Shown: piece after piece, positions 25,829 through 36,068 of the stretch
How positions within the stretch are numbered: position 1 is the first letter of the stretch
Layout: each line of letters opens with the position of its first letter
Source: Methylohalomonas sp034521715
GTDB taxonomy: Bacteria > Pseudomonadota > Gammaproteobacteria > Methylohalomonadales > Methylohalomonadaceae
Assembly: GCA_034521715.1 (NCBI GenBank)
Contig: JAXHLY010000004.1
Coordinates: 310,001-374,000 of the forward strand
Direction: 5' to 3'
Length of the DNA stretch: 64,000 nt
Made by a program: the position numbers and the translations under genes
The notes under the pieces: model-generated
Told to the model about the DNA's origin: nothing
Seen by the model: the letters and a program-made list of their open reading frames with translations, nothing else
Database searches by the model: none

Positions 25829-26655
25829 TCTATTCGACGCATGATTCTGTAAAAGGTTTTTAGAATTAATTTGATGCGATAGATACTTGCCTTCGGATCC
25901 TTGAAGTACTCGGTCCTGTACTTCCATAAAAGATATAGATGTGCGTACACAACACTACGTAACCCTGATATACCCCTAATCGGCGTGATTCGTGCAGCCT
26001 CTGTCTCATCTACACATGTTGTAGGCAGTTCCAGAAACTTTACCTTGTAACCAAGAAAGCATATTACTGCACGATAAAAATCGCTATCCACACCTCTTGA
26101 CTTATTTTCATCGAATCCGCCGACCTGCTCAATCACATTGTAGGGAACCATGACAGTCGAGCTGAATATGACGCCGTTACGTCTCAGTATTCTATGCCTG
26201 ATATCTCCTGGAAAGTGGTCAGGTGCAGTTTCACGTGAATTATCGCCACGGATTCTTGACACGCTTGTACAGCAGATACCGATATCAGGCGCTGATGTTT
26301 TAAAAACCTCGACCTGCCTGGCAAGTTTGTCGTTGTCAAGCCAGTAATCGTCATCATCCATGAATGCAATGAATTCACCGCTTGCCGCACGCCAGGCACT
26401 GTTTCTTGCCCTCGCATTCCCCATGTTTTTCTCGTGTGTAACTACAATCAGATCATCATGCTGTTTCTTGAAATCATCGATTACATTCGGCGTTTCATCT
26501 GTTGACGCATCATCGACAACGATTACCTCCAGATTGTCATAGTTCTGCCCGTATACCGACTCCAGGCACCTGGGAAGCAGGTGCGCCCGGTTGAATGTGG
26601 TGATCAAGACGGATACTTTCGGCAGTTCCTGTTCCTGTATGGATTTGCTCTGCAT
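25825..26655 (-). CDS. Family-2 glycosyltransferase
   Basis: 276 aa. VSVLITTFNRAHLLPRCLESVYGQ, VIVVDDASTDET, NARARNSAWRAASGEFIAFMDDDDYW and GGFDENKSRGVDSDFYRAVICFLGY. It ends with basic YRIMRRIE overlapping the methyltransferase start. The 136 bp upstream of it (26656-26792) are non-coding with no obvious element. Confidence 0.85.
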   Translation of the reverse strand: MQSKSIQEQELPKVSVLITTFNRAHLLPRCLESVYGQNYDNLEVIVVDDASTDETPNVIDDFKKQHDDLIVVTHEKNMGNARARNSAWRAASGEFIAFMDDDDYWLDNDKLARQVEVFKTSAPDIGICCTSVSRIRGDNSRETAPDHFPGDIRHRILRRNGVIFSSTVMVPYNVIEQVGGFDENKSRGVDSDFYRAVICFLGYKVKFLELPTTCVDETEAARITPIRGISGLRSVVYAHLYLLWKYRTEYFKDPKASIYRIKLILKTFYRIMRRIE

Positions 26656-26792
26656 TTATATCAAAACATATTTAAAAAGCTTTTTGCTGTTAAGCCCGTC
26701 AGTCTTAATCAGAGGCTAGCAAGGTCACTCCGCCATGCTCACTAGCCGGCAGTACCATCACCTCCAATGTTTGCGGATACATTTTTCTTATT

Positions 26793-28233
26793 TCATTTAT
26801 TCATGTTCAGTTTCGCCACGTTCTCAATGGCCCCGGTTACTGTGGACACGTCGTATCCGGGGAAAAGGGAATGGTATTTGTCCTGTTGCGATGCGGCCAG
26901 TTCTGCTTTAGAGGACGTCGACATGAGTCTTAATTCAACCAGGGACCTTTCCAGATCGCCCCGGCTATGTACAATACGATAGGCAAAATCATAGGGCTCA
27001 ATATCGCGTCGTCTATACTCCCGTTTCTCACGCTCACTCAGCATGCTGATAACCGGCATACCCTGTTCCACGGCCTCGAATCCGACATTGGTTCTGCCCG
27101 TGATCAGGCCATCCAGACCCGCGAAGAATTCACGCAATGTTATATCCTTGTAATCGTAGACAATGACGCTGTCTCTGCAGGTGACCGGAACATTCGACAC
27201 AATAATACCTCGATCACCGCCGGGCGCCCGTCCCTTGAATACCATGACCACCCCGGCACGTTTTGCAGCCCGGGCCAGCGGCTCCACCAGTTCATAATCC
27301 CCCACCAATGGGTACCCTATGAAGACCTCACCGGGACGCCAGTAGGGGGGAGCCGGACGATCTCCATGCGTGGACATGTCCTGCATGCTGGGCCAGCCGG
27401 ATACGACAATATTGGCATCCGGCCTCCTGTGCCGGAGTCCGGAAACCAGGGCATGGGAATGGACGACATAGAGATCGAACAGATCCCAGGCGCTGAATTC
27501 CAGATTCTTCTCCTTCTTCTCCTTCTTCCTGAAGCTAAGCGCAGCGGTATGCAGAAGTAAAATGCAGGGTACATTCTCGAGTCTCCCCACGAGATAGGCT
27601 AATGGTAAATCACGTTTTGGACGACTGGACAGCATCATCGAGGGACGTGACTTGCGTATCAGTGATTGAACGAACTCGATTCTTTTCAATTTTTCTATGT
27701 GCTACTCTTAGTAGCTTCCTTCTTAATATGGATTCTTCTCCCTGGGCCCAAGTCATGAATGTGGATTCGAATTGATAAAGAGCCTTCTTGGCATGATTCG
27801 AAAGCGTACAGCTGTATGTGGCATCCATTGAATAATTAATGCCAGGAGGAAGATCCAGTAATTTCTTCCAGTCCCGTGACGCTGGTGGCAGAATAAATCG
27901 TAATGGTACACCTCTACGACATAGTTCGTGTGCAACTGGCAGCATAGTGTTAAGATTGTTTTCAAGTCCTGCCAGGAAAACAGCCTCATTATCGGTCCAG
28001 TTTGTTCCGCGAAAGCCCTCGTATTTGTTCAACAAGTTATTTCTGGCAGCCCTGTATAACCTGAGGATGGGGGGTCTGGGCCTTTTGTAGGTCGAAACAT
28101 CAAATTTCCGTTTGATGTCACGGCGCTCCTCACTGATCAGTGCTTCGATCGGAATACCACAATAACAGGCTGATGATTGGCTATAACGGTCGTTATATAC
28201 ATCATCCTGGACATAAAAAGGCATACGAATCAT
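26793..28233 (-). pseudogene. GT-B-like glycosyl- or polyol-phosphate transferase, one frameshift
   Basis: The N-terminal part (from 28233) includes TDNEAVFLAGLENNLNTMLPVAHEL and GVPLRFILPPASRDW. The frame breaks near 27685 at an A-rich run (AAAATTGAAAAG) and continues as RIEFVQSLIRKSRPSMMLSSRPKRDLPLAY with VVHSHAL, VMVFKGRAPGGDRG and GRTNVGFEAVEQGMPVISML. The last resembles the donor-binding region of GT-B enzymes such as CDP-glycerol transferases. About 480 aa when joined. Function tentative. Confidence 0.5.
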
Positions 28234-28331
28234 TTTATAAAATGATCACAATAATATGTTGTATAGAATGCCATTTTCAGAATCATTGATGCAAGTTATC
28301 GTGTATCATTCTGTCTAATTTAGAGGATTTA

Positions 28332-29284
28332 TTATGCAGTATATATAACATTCTGAATATGCAGCGATGAGTTTCTTGGTAAGCATAGGCTATACGAATC
28401 ACTTGTTGAAAGCTCCCAGGGAGTACCCAGTTCCATATATCTCTGTGAAACTATTGGAAAATTGCGCTCTCCCTCTGACTTATGCTTGAAGGCCTCGTAT
28501 AGCCTGGGAACTCCTGCAGAATACCAGCTCCATGGGGGACTAAAATCCAGATTCAGGAAGTCCGATATCCTCTCAAGGCCAGTGGCGGGGCCAAGCAATC
28601 AGGTCTTCATATCTTGTTGTCAGCAATGATCCTGACGGCAAAAGACTTTCTTCTTCAACAATCTCGGATCCCATCCGGCTACTAAAATATAAGGCTTCTT
28701 CTACCGATATATTTCTGTCCGGCAAATCCGACATCCGCGGGCCAGTATAGCGAATATCAACCAGCTGACGCCCATTAAGTCCCAGTTCGAATGATTCGTC
28801 TAAAGCCCGGGTGTCGAGTCATTGAATTCGCTGTAAGCTCCGGGTCTCGGACTAGATGGATGAACTTGGCATCCGGCCATATTTTATACAATTCTGATAT
28901 AGTACAACCATATAATGGAGTCTTGTCTCCAATAACCTTCTTCCAGTCGCCCAGAATACCGAATATAGTCTCTACAATATCAGCTATATTCGAATGCTTG
29001 CCGAGTCTCGATAGAACACCTGACTTTAACTCATCGATATTTCGACAATGATGGGTGATTTTCCAACAAGGCCCCATAACCATGGCTCACCGGTACGCCA
29101 ATCCGAATCCTGCTCAGCAACCGTAGAGAAGTCATTGATATCTACGTGCTGGGTGCCGAGGTGAGTCAGTAGTTACCGGGATAAAATGAGATTCAGCAAC
29201 CACGTAAACAGCCCGGGTGCTGATTCAGCATTTCTGCTAGCGTATCTGAGTGCCGCAACGGCCAGTACCTATAATGAAAAACAT
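28332..29284 (-). pseudogene. Sulfotransferase pseudogene with several frameshifts
   Basis: Start ATG 29284 with GAGGTGG upstream; FFIIGTGRCGTQIR is the PAPS loop, then AEMLNQHPG in a shifted frame. 28775-29083 holds WKKVIGDKTPLYGCTISELYKIWPDAKF (given here in parts) and IHLVRDPELTANSM, the 3'-phosphate loop. 28600-28790 shows SLLTTRYEDLIA, and 28332-28598 the C-terminal FLNLDFSPPW. At least three frame changes and an in-frame stop, so a dead gene. The AT-rich composition matches its neighbours. Confidence 0.7.
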
Positions 29285-29290
29285 ACGGGA

Positions 29291-30225
29291 TTACCACCTC
29301 AGCCGTGTCTGCACTTTTCTGTAATATTTATTGATGGTATTTCTGAGGCCGTATTTTCTTTTATACATTTTACGTTCAAAAGCTATGGCGGAAGGGGCAA
29401 CATGATCCGGGTGGCGCAATGGCCATGTCATGCTGTTCAATGGCGCCTCAAGTGTGAATGGTTGTAAACCACGTGTATGCTGCGCATGTTGATCAAATCC
29501 AGATTTCCTTGACAAATTTCGGCAGGGAACTATGGATAGGCCTTTTTCGAGAAGCATTTTATATTCAAAAATATAATCCCAATTATCGATTTCTCAGCGC
29601 GGCATCGCTTTTCATATATTCTTGCCTGTTTTTCGGCATATTTGATTGAATCAAATCGCTACACGTAGCACGGCTACGCAACTTTGTATCAGTGGATACC
29701 TGGAAATCCTGGTTAAATAGCTCCCAACTCCGTCTCCAGAGCGCGAAACAGCCCCGTGTATTCGGCAAAACATGAAAAAAGTATGAACTGCCGTCGCATG
29801 GGCGGTGTTTTACGGGATTACTACTGGAAATCGTGATGACTTTCTTATCTTGCGCATACCTGTTAAAGCAGCTCCTCGCAAACCACAGATAATCCAAGGA
29901 AAACTCGACATCATCCTCGATAAAAATTGCCCTGTCTACATTTTGAAATACCCATGTCAGGCCGGTCGGTTTCTGTGTGGCCCACCCAGATTATGTGATG
30001 CGTAATCAGTATATACATCACAATTCCAGTCGATCGCATTTACCACAGCCCTTGTCCTGTAGACGAGCTCATTCTCATTATTTACATATCTTTAGGCCCA
30101 TCACTTATAACAAAAATTTGTTTTGGCCTTACTATACGTAACCTGTCAATAATTTTACGAAATCCCTGGATTCTCCTGAATATAGATATAGCTATAGGTG
30201 TTTCAAGCCCGTCCGGATGATTCAT
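29291..30225 (-). pseudogene. GT-A glycosyltransferase pseudogene (hemolytic/fringe-like family)
   Basis: Pieces in three frames line up with one family. N-terminus TPIAISIFRRIQGFRKIIDRL then IFVISDGPKDM (30082-30225). Then ELVYRTRAVVNAIDWNCDVYTDY and NLGG. Then GLTWVFQNVDRAIFIEDDVEFS with YFFHVLPNTRGCFALWRRSWE (29583-29985). Finally WDYIFEYK and LSIVPCRNLSRKSGFDQHAQHT (29291-29560). The order and motifs match nucleotide-diphospho-sugar transferases that have EDD plus WGWATWRRAW-like motifs. At least three indels. Confidence 0.65.
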
Positions 30226-30239
30226 ATTAGAATACTTCA

Positions 30240-30406
30240 TAGTAATACCTGATAATTCTGCCCCGCAAAATGGGCGAATATCATCGTAGATTAGATGCAT
30301 CATAAGGCCCATAATTTCGATAGCGATGGCCACATTGCATGCATTTATGTCGGCAATCCTATAGCCTCCAACGGCGTGCATGAGTGCATTTAGGACAGTT
30401 TTTCAT
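30240..30406 (-). pseudogene. Remnant of an IS1595-like transposase N-terminus
   Basis: Translation from an ATG at 30406 gives MKNCPKCTHARRWRL, a stop, then DCRHKCMQCGHRYRNYGP. Two CxxC pairs form a zinc ribbon like the N-terminus of IS1595/ISXO2-type transposases. A shifted frame continues SPILRGRIIRYY. No inverted repeats were identified. Short and degenerate, so tentative. The rest of the gap up to 30548 shows nothing. Confidence 0.4.
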
Positions 30407-30548
30407 CGTCGTTCCTGTATAAATCTGGTCCAGTTTGGTTAGCTATTACCTTAAATAAACAATCCATATTCTTCTTTAAGGTTTCATTAATGAAATCGGC
30501 CTAACAATCATATATATTATGCATGTCTGTCCTGCATTGGAGAATTCA

Positions 30549-31880
30549 CTAGAGTATTAATTTATCCTTAATATAGAGCGTTATTCTTTTACATTTAGCG
30601 ATCCATTCGCGGATTAAGGGTATATTCCTGGCGCCAGGAACCAGTATTTTAAAGTACCGTAATATATCCTTAATCCAGATTACTAAATATGATGAATACT
30701 CCAATACCGGTAATACTTCAGGATTTTTTCCTTTATCAATATCATCAAAAAGATTGGCCCATTCTATTGCATTTTCTCCAGGATTATATCTTTCACGGGC
30801 ATATTCCAGTGCATTACTGCCCATTCTTTCAGCCAGTTCATCATCATTCAACAATGTCAGTATCGATTTTGCTAATTGTTTTCTACCCCGAATAAGTATG
30901 CCGGTCTTCCCATCCTGAACAAGATCCAGAAAGGCCGCTTCTTTGGCCGCAATCAATGGCGTACCACTTGCAGCTGCCTCTTTTGCCACTGCACAGGCTG
31001 TCTCTGTTCGGCCTGTTGGATTAGCCACGATAACGCGGGCTTTCTGTAGCAGGGGTATCTTTTCGGCTCCCAGACATCCCGAAAATGTAACAGAGGAGTG
31101 TGGCTGACCATCCCTATCAGCCAATGACCGGCGCAGTCGTCTTTCATATGCCTCGTCTGCAACGCCCCACGGCCCAAAAGGACTATCGTCAGCGTATAGA
31201 CTGCCACTTCCCACCACCACAAGCCTTGCGTCCGGTCTTTTCCTGATAACCTCCGGCCAGGCTTCTGCCAATACATGAAATGATTTTGCTGGAATCAAAC
31301 TGCCGACAAATACTACAAGGGATCCATCCTTTGATATATTGGCTTCAGGCATGTAAGGGCTCGGATCAAATATGTCATCGATCTGAACAGTCTTATCCAT
31401 GATGGGGTGATCCCTGATGTCTTCGTATTGCTTGCGGCCAACACAAACCAATCTCTCTGCTGCAGGGCTTTCATACATAGCCGTCAATATACGTGGCGAC
31501 GGTGTAATCGCTGCACGGAATACCAATCGGACTCCCAGCTTTTCCGCTCTAGAAAAAAAGTCCTCAATTCCGCATTTTTTGATCGATGGTCTGCATACTA
31601 CATAATGCAGCTGTTCGCGGTTTGCTGTTTCAAGAACCTCTGACAGCCCCCCATCCACATAAATACATTTCATATAATGAGGAAAGATTTCAGGATTCTG
31701 GGTAATGATGATCGGTTCTACATACCTTCCAGCATACGCAAGGAGGTATCGTACAATATTCAAGGACACGAATTGTGAGCCACCGACTCCCGGATTGCCT
31801 CGCTCAGGATGCCTCAGATCGCGAGAGCCTATTTTTGACGAATCGATATAAAATCCTATTTTTGAACGGCTACTGGACAT
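30549..31880 (-). CDS. Family-4 glycosyltransferase
   Basis: 443 aa from MSSSRSKIGFYID at 31880; a TTG ten codons earlier is less likely. GT-B: NPGVGGSQFVSLNIVRYLL near the start (acceptor domain), SLVVFVGSLIPAKSFHVLAEAWP, RLVVVGSGSLY, ADRDGQPHSSVTFSGCLG and the EAAASGTPLIAAKEAAF region. C-terminal ~60 residues add an amphipathic, possibly membrane-binding tail (LVIWIKDILRYFKILVPG). AT-rich segment of the locus. Confidence 0.8.
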   Translation of the reverse strand: MSSSRSKIGFYIDSSKIGSRDLRHPERGNPGVGGSQFVSLNIVRYLLAYAGRYVEPIIITQNPEIFPHYMKCIYVDGGLSEVLETANREQLHYVVCRPSIKKCGIEDFFSRAEKLGVRLVFRAAITPSPRILTAMYESPAAERLVCVGRKQYEDIRDHPIMDKTVQIDDIFDPSPYMPEANISKDGSLVVFVGSLIPAKSFHVLAEAWPEVIRKRPDARLVVVGSGSLYADDSPFGPWGVADEAYERRLRRSLADRDGQPHSSVTFSGCLGAEKIPLLQKARVIVANPTGRTETACAVAKEAAASGTPLIAAKEAAFLDLVQDGKTGILIRGRKQLAKSILTLLNDDELAERMGSNALEYARERYNPGENAIEWANLFDDIDKGKNPEVLPVLEYSSYLVIWIKDILRYFKILVPGARNIPLIREWIAKCKRITLYIKDKLIL

Positions 31881-31980
31881 TTCCACTATATCCAGGATCT
31901 GCCGGGGCAAACTGAAAACTTCCTTTCTTATTCATATATCCGGACACACTACAGTCATTACATGCCGATAGTAATCATGG

Positions 31981-32811
31981 CTATAGTCCATATTTTCTCA
32001 TTGCATGTCGCCGGAATAGTTCGGGACCAATCACAAAGGGCAATAATCTACGTGTCCTCCAGTCCGTTTTCCAATCCTCGGAGTATCTTATTCTGGAACT
32101 TCTAGCCCTATCCTTCCTCAGGTTATTACCTCGAACCGCATGATGATCGGACAATGACAGATCCCCGTTTTCCGGCAATCTTGCTCCAGTGCAGCCGGCT
32201 GTTTCCAGAACTCCTTGCACAATCCGACCCGGATACTTGGCAAAATCTTCATAAAGAACAACCTGCGGCTGATAGCCAAGATACATCAGTCTCTGGCGAA
32301 TGCTCAAATTGTATGCAAGCCAGTGCCACGCCCGCCGGATATAATGCCAGGTGCCCGATTCGCCCAAATGCTGCCGAAACTTCCGGCTCGAGCACCAGGC
32401 GCGATAGTCCCGAACGAGGACGACCGGGTGAACCTGAATCAGGCCTCTGCACAGCAAGGCACGATAGGCACGCGCCTGTTCAATACACTTGGAAGAATCA
32501 ACCAGTATGTTGTTGCCTGTTTTTTCGGATACCCTGTTAACAAAGCTGCCGAGTCGATCGGCATAGCTGGAGCCTGAATCGGTCTGACTCATTTCAGACC
32601 AGATCGGGCAATGCTGTGCGCGCTGTCCGCAGCTGCACGCGCGTCGCATCTCGGCATCTGCATCCTCATCAAGCCCCCGGAGTGTTTGATATACCTCTCC
32701 CAGACTCGTTACATGCCCTGTGGATGCGAGTGCACGCTCGAATATAGTTGAGCCACTATGCCCCAACGACTGAATCAATATGATTTTGACTACCGGTTTC
32801 TCCATCAGCAC
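31981..32811 (-). CDS. Sulfotransferase
   Basis: 276 aa. ILIQSLGHSGSTIFERAL is the PAPS loop (residues 11-28); VDSSKCIEQARAY and VVLVRDYRAWCSSRKF form the 3'-phosphate binding part. There are cysteines in CSCGQRAQHCPIW, as in bacterial Sulfotransfer_3-like proteins. Fourth intact sulfotransferase of the minus-strand block. It sits just downstream of the ABC flippase gene, with ~66 bp between. Confidence 0.8.
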   Translation of the reverse strand: MLMEKPVVKIILIQSLGHSGSTIFERALASTGHVTSLGEVYQTLRGLDEDADAEMRRACSCGQRAQHCPIWSEMSQTDSGSSYADRLGSFVNRVSEKTGNNILVDSSKCIEQARAYRALLCRGLIQVHPVVLVRDYRAWCSSRKFRQHLGESGTWHYIRRAWHWLAYNLSIRQRLMYLGYQPQVVLYEDFAKYPGRIVQGVLETAGCTGARLPENGDLSLSDHHAVRGNNLRKDRARSSRIRYSEDWKTDWRTRRLLPFVIGPELFRRHAMRKYGL

Positions 32812-32877
32812 TGAATAAGCCCGTTAAGGCGCCTGCATAGGAGATCCCATGAGCGATAAAAGGCTGAATGCATGGTA

Positions 32878-34642
32878 TTAGGCATTAGCTGTTTCTTCAT
32901 TCAGCCGATCATCCACTGATACCTGCCATATCCAGCCGTTCTCGACCCTGTATACCAGATTCGCGATACGGGCCATGGCAGTCTGATGTGATATGGCCAG
33001 AATCGTAACCGCATCCGCCAAATGAGTCAGCGTCTTACAGATACCCTGCTTCCGTGACGGGATCCAAAGCGGTTGTTGCTTCATCAAGAATCAGGAGGTC
33101 CGGATGCCTCACCATTGCGCGTGCGATGGCAATTCGCTGCCGTTGCCCTCCCGAAAGACGCATACCACGTTCACCAACAATACTATCCAGTCCTTTGGGG
33201 AGCTTTTCGACGAAATCGAGCGCCTCGGCCCTGCAAAGGGCCTCAATGACCTCCTCGCGCGAGACAGCTTCATCACCCAGGGTCACGTTGTTCAGCACAG
33301 TATCGTGGAACATTACCGTTTCCTGCGGGACGTAACCAATACGACTGCGCCACGCATACAGATCGAGGGTTTCCATCGGTGCATCATCCATGAGGATCTG
33401 CCCCTCTGTGGGTTGAATGAGGCCAATAATGAGATCAACGGTAGTAGTCTTTCCTGCACCGGAACCACCGATAAGCGTTGTCACTCGATTTGCCGGTATC
33501 GACATAGACACATTACGCAGCACAGGATGGTCTGAATACGCAAAACTGACATTTACGAAGCGGATTTCCTTTTCAAATACTGGCTCTCTACCTTGCCCGG
33601 GAAGTTCACGCTGACGTCTCATGTTGTCGGTAAGATTATGTAAAAACCAGAATGCCGGTTCCATCTGGACAAGCTGCGCATAATCTCTTTGCAGGGTATT
33701 CAGTCGTGTTACGGTTCTGAGAAAAAGAAAGCTGATCGCAAACAAGACCTCGAGTCTGCCAGGCCAGATATCCAGCATGACATAAAGTCCAACAGCTATA
33801 GACACCACCAGGATTGGTTCCTGCAGGGCCCGCAGGCTCTGTTTAGCGAGTATGCCATGTCGCTGCGCGTGGTTCAGACCATCTATCTCCATTTCAAGCA
33901 ATGGCTTCATAAGACGCTCCTGGTGCATTGCCTTGATAGATTTCATGGCGTTCAGGCCTTCGATTAACCGGTTATTGAATGATCGGATGAGTTTGCTTTG
34001 CCGGCGGCCACTGTTGCGTGACATGCGCACGAATCTTGATAGCGCAATCATGGTCATTATCCCTACCACTGCTGCAAAAAGTGTTGCCCATAACGAGATA
34101 AACATTGCCAGAACGAAATAGACAATCACCTGAATAAGTCCTGCAAGAATATGGCAGAGCTGCAGATAAGCATGGGAGGCACGCTGCGCCTCAGAACCGA
34201 TCGCTGCCGTAAAATTCCCGGTGCGCTCATTCGTTAGATACTCCCAGCGAACGTGCATTAGCTCACGTATCAGCTTCATCCTCATGTCGCGCGTTACCTG
34301 TGCGGCGGCATAGCCAACCTGAGTGAATGCAAAGAGCAGCAGACCAGACTTGACTGAAAGCACGATAACAATGAAGACAAGCAACGGGCCTACGGACGGC
34401 TCCAGGCCGATAAACGTGAAGGCGCCTTCCACAACCTGCCCAACGGCGGTCTCGCTGTCCGTATCTGGGGTTACGATTTCCCTCAAGAGCGGTAACGTCG
34501 CAGCAATACCGATCCCGTCGAGCACGCCAGCCAGCAGCAGGCAACCGATGCTGATAATACTCTGGGCTGGATGGGCACGCGCAAACCATCTGCCCAGTGC
34601 CGCCTGGCCTTTAGCACGTTTCAGAATCTTTTCAGGCTTCAC
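32878..34642 (-). pseudogene. ABC transporter half-molecule (PglK/MsbA-like flippase), late frameshift
   Basis: Membrane domain residues ~25-320 with five to six helices (SIISIGCLLLAGVLDGIGIAATLPLL, etc.), followed by a full ATPase: Walker A GGSGAGKTTT, Q-loop GYVPQE, signature LSGGQRQRIAIARAM and Walker B DLLILDEATT. An extra G near 33048 (GCAGGG) stops the frame after DPVTEAGYL; the H-loop (TILAISHQ) and C-terminus follow in the next frame to 32878. Full length ~587 aa. Likely flips the lipid-linked glycan across the inner membrane; no Wzx is present nearby. Confidence 0.8.
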
Positions 34643-34686
34643 AGGCGTTATTCAGGAGTAAGGAATGAGGGCATAGGCTGCGTTGG

Positions 34687-35881
34687 CTAAATGGCCTGTA
34701 CATTTGATAGAGGAGTACGCTTTGACCATAGCGAAGTACACAGTATCCTGTCTGGATTGCACCTATGCTTATATTTTTTTGCGATCTCAGTCACTTCCTC
34801 CATCAGGGATTGACTTAATGTTGCAGGCTCCAGGCCGAGTTTGAGAAAACGCTCATTACATACATGCAGGTCATTTTCAGATGCCTCATTTCTGGGATTA
34901 TCCACGTACTCAATCTGCGCACCTGTACGTTCAGACACCATTTGTGCAAGGTCACGTACACGATAACACTCAGTCATCTGGTTAAATATCTGTACCCTGT
35001 CCCCCATATCAGGAGGATGTTCCAGGGCAAGCTGTATGCACCTGACAGTATCCCTAATATGGATAAAAGCCCGTGTCTGCCCGCCGGTTCCGTGTACAGT
35101 CAAGGGGTGTCCAATTGCCGCCTGCATCAGGAAACGATTCAGTACAGTGCCGTAATCACCATCATAATCAAACCTGTTAATCAACCGTTCATCCAGCTTG
35201 GTATCTTTGGTCTGGGTTCCCCAGACAATTCCCTGGTGCAGATCCGTTATTCGCACATTGTCATTCTTGTTATAGAAAAAGAACAGAAGCTGGTCCTGCG
35301 TTTTGGTCATATGATATATACTGCCCGGATTTGGTGGATACATTATTTCATTATCCGTCAGTTCTCCGTCAGAATTTTCTACCTTTACGTTAAGATAACC
35401 TTCCGGAATACGCATTCCCGCCGAGCCGTAACCGTACACACCCATCGTCCCCAGGTGAGCGACATGGATATCCAGTTCACTTTCGACAATAGCGGCAAGT
35501 ACATTATTGGTCGCATTAATATTATTATCCACTGTATATCGTTTATGATAACTTGATTTCATCGAATATGGCGCAGCACGCTGTTCCGCAAAGTGCACTA
35601 CAGCATGCGGCTGCCACTCTGTTCAACAGATCCAATAGGCGCCTATAATTGCGCGCGATATTCAAGTTTTCATAATGTATTTTTTTTCCGGTCAACTCAT
35701 TCCATGCATGCAAGCGCTGGCCCAGGGAGCGGATCGGCGTGAGCGATTCACATTCAAGTTCGATATCTATCTTGCGTCTCGATAGATTGTCGACGATCAT
35801 TACTTCGTGCCCCAAATCAGAAAGATGCAGCGAGGTGGGCCAACCGCAGAAACCATCACCGCCTAGTACCATAATTCTCAT
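34687..35881 (-). pseudogene. sqdB: UDP-sulfoquinovose synthase (SqdB/SQD1), one frameshift
   Basis: N-terminus MRIMVLGGDGFCGWPTSLHLSDLGHEV with the NAD loop GGDGxCGW peculiar to SQD1, then IVDNLSRRKID and SLTPIRSLGQR. One extra G near 35615 shifts the frame. It resumes as QPHAVVHFAEQRAAPYSMK, LGTMGVYG, YHMTKTQ (YxxxK), RITDLHQGIVWG, NRFDYDGDYGTVLNRF, AIGHPLTVHGTGGQTRAFIHIRDTV and ASENDLHV. It would make UDP-sulfoquinovose from UDP-glucose and sulfite. The sequence-to-family match is strong; activity depends on whether the indel is real. Confidence 0.85.
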
Positions 35882-35933
35882 ATCTATGTTCTCCAGCTCA
35901 TTCCAGACCAGATACTACGTAGACCTGATTGAT

Positions 35934-36068
35934 AAGGAAGGTCTGAATAATCCGCCTTTGTCATTTCGACCAACGGGAGAAATCGTATAACCTATTCAGT
36001 TACAAGAAACAATATACAAAAAGGATTTCTCGCTTCGCTCGAAATGACAAATTATTCAGAGCTTCCTT
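35934..36068. repeat. Inverted-repeat intergenic element, copy 1
   Basis: 135 bp. Ends AAGGAAGGTCTGAATAAT and its inverted match ATTATTCAGAGCTTCCTT; inner pair TCATTTCGACCAACGGGAG and CTTCGCTCGAAATGAC. Similar copies at 54543, 59379 and 60268. It supplies the stop codon of the glycosyltransferase at 36056. No coding capacity; a MITE-like element. Confidence 0.8.
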
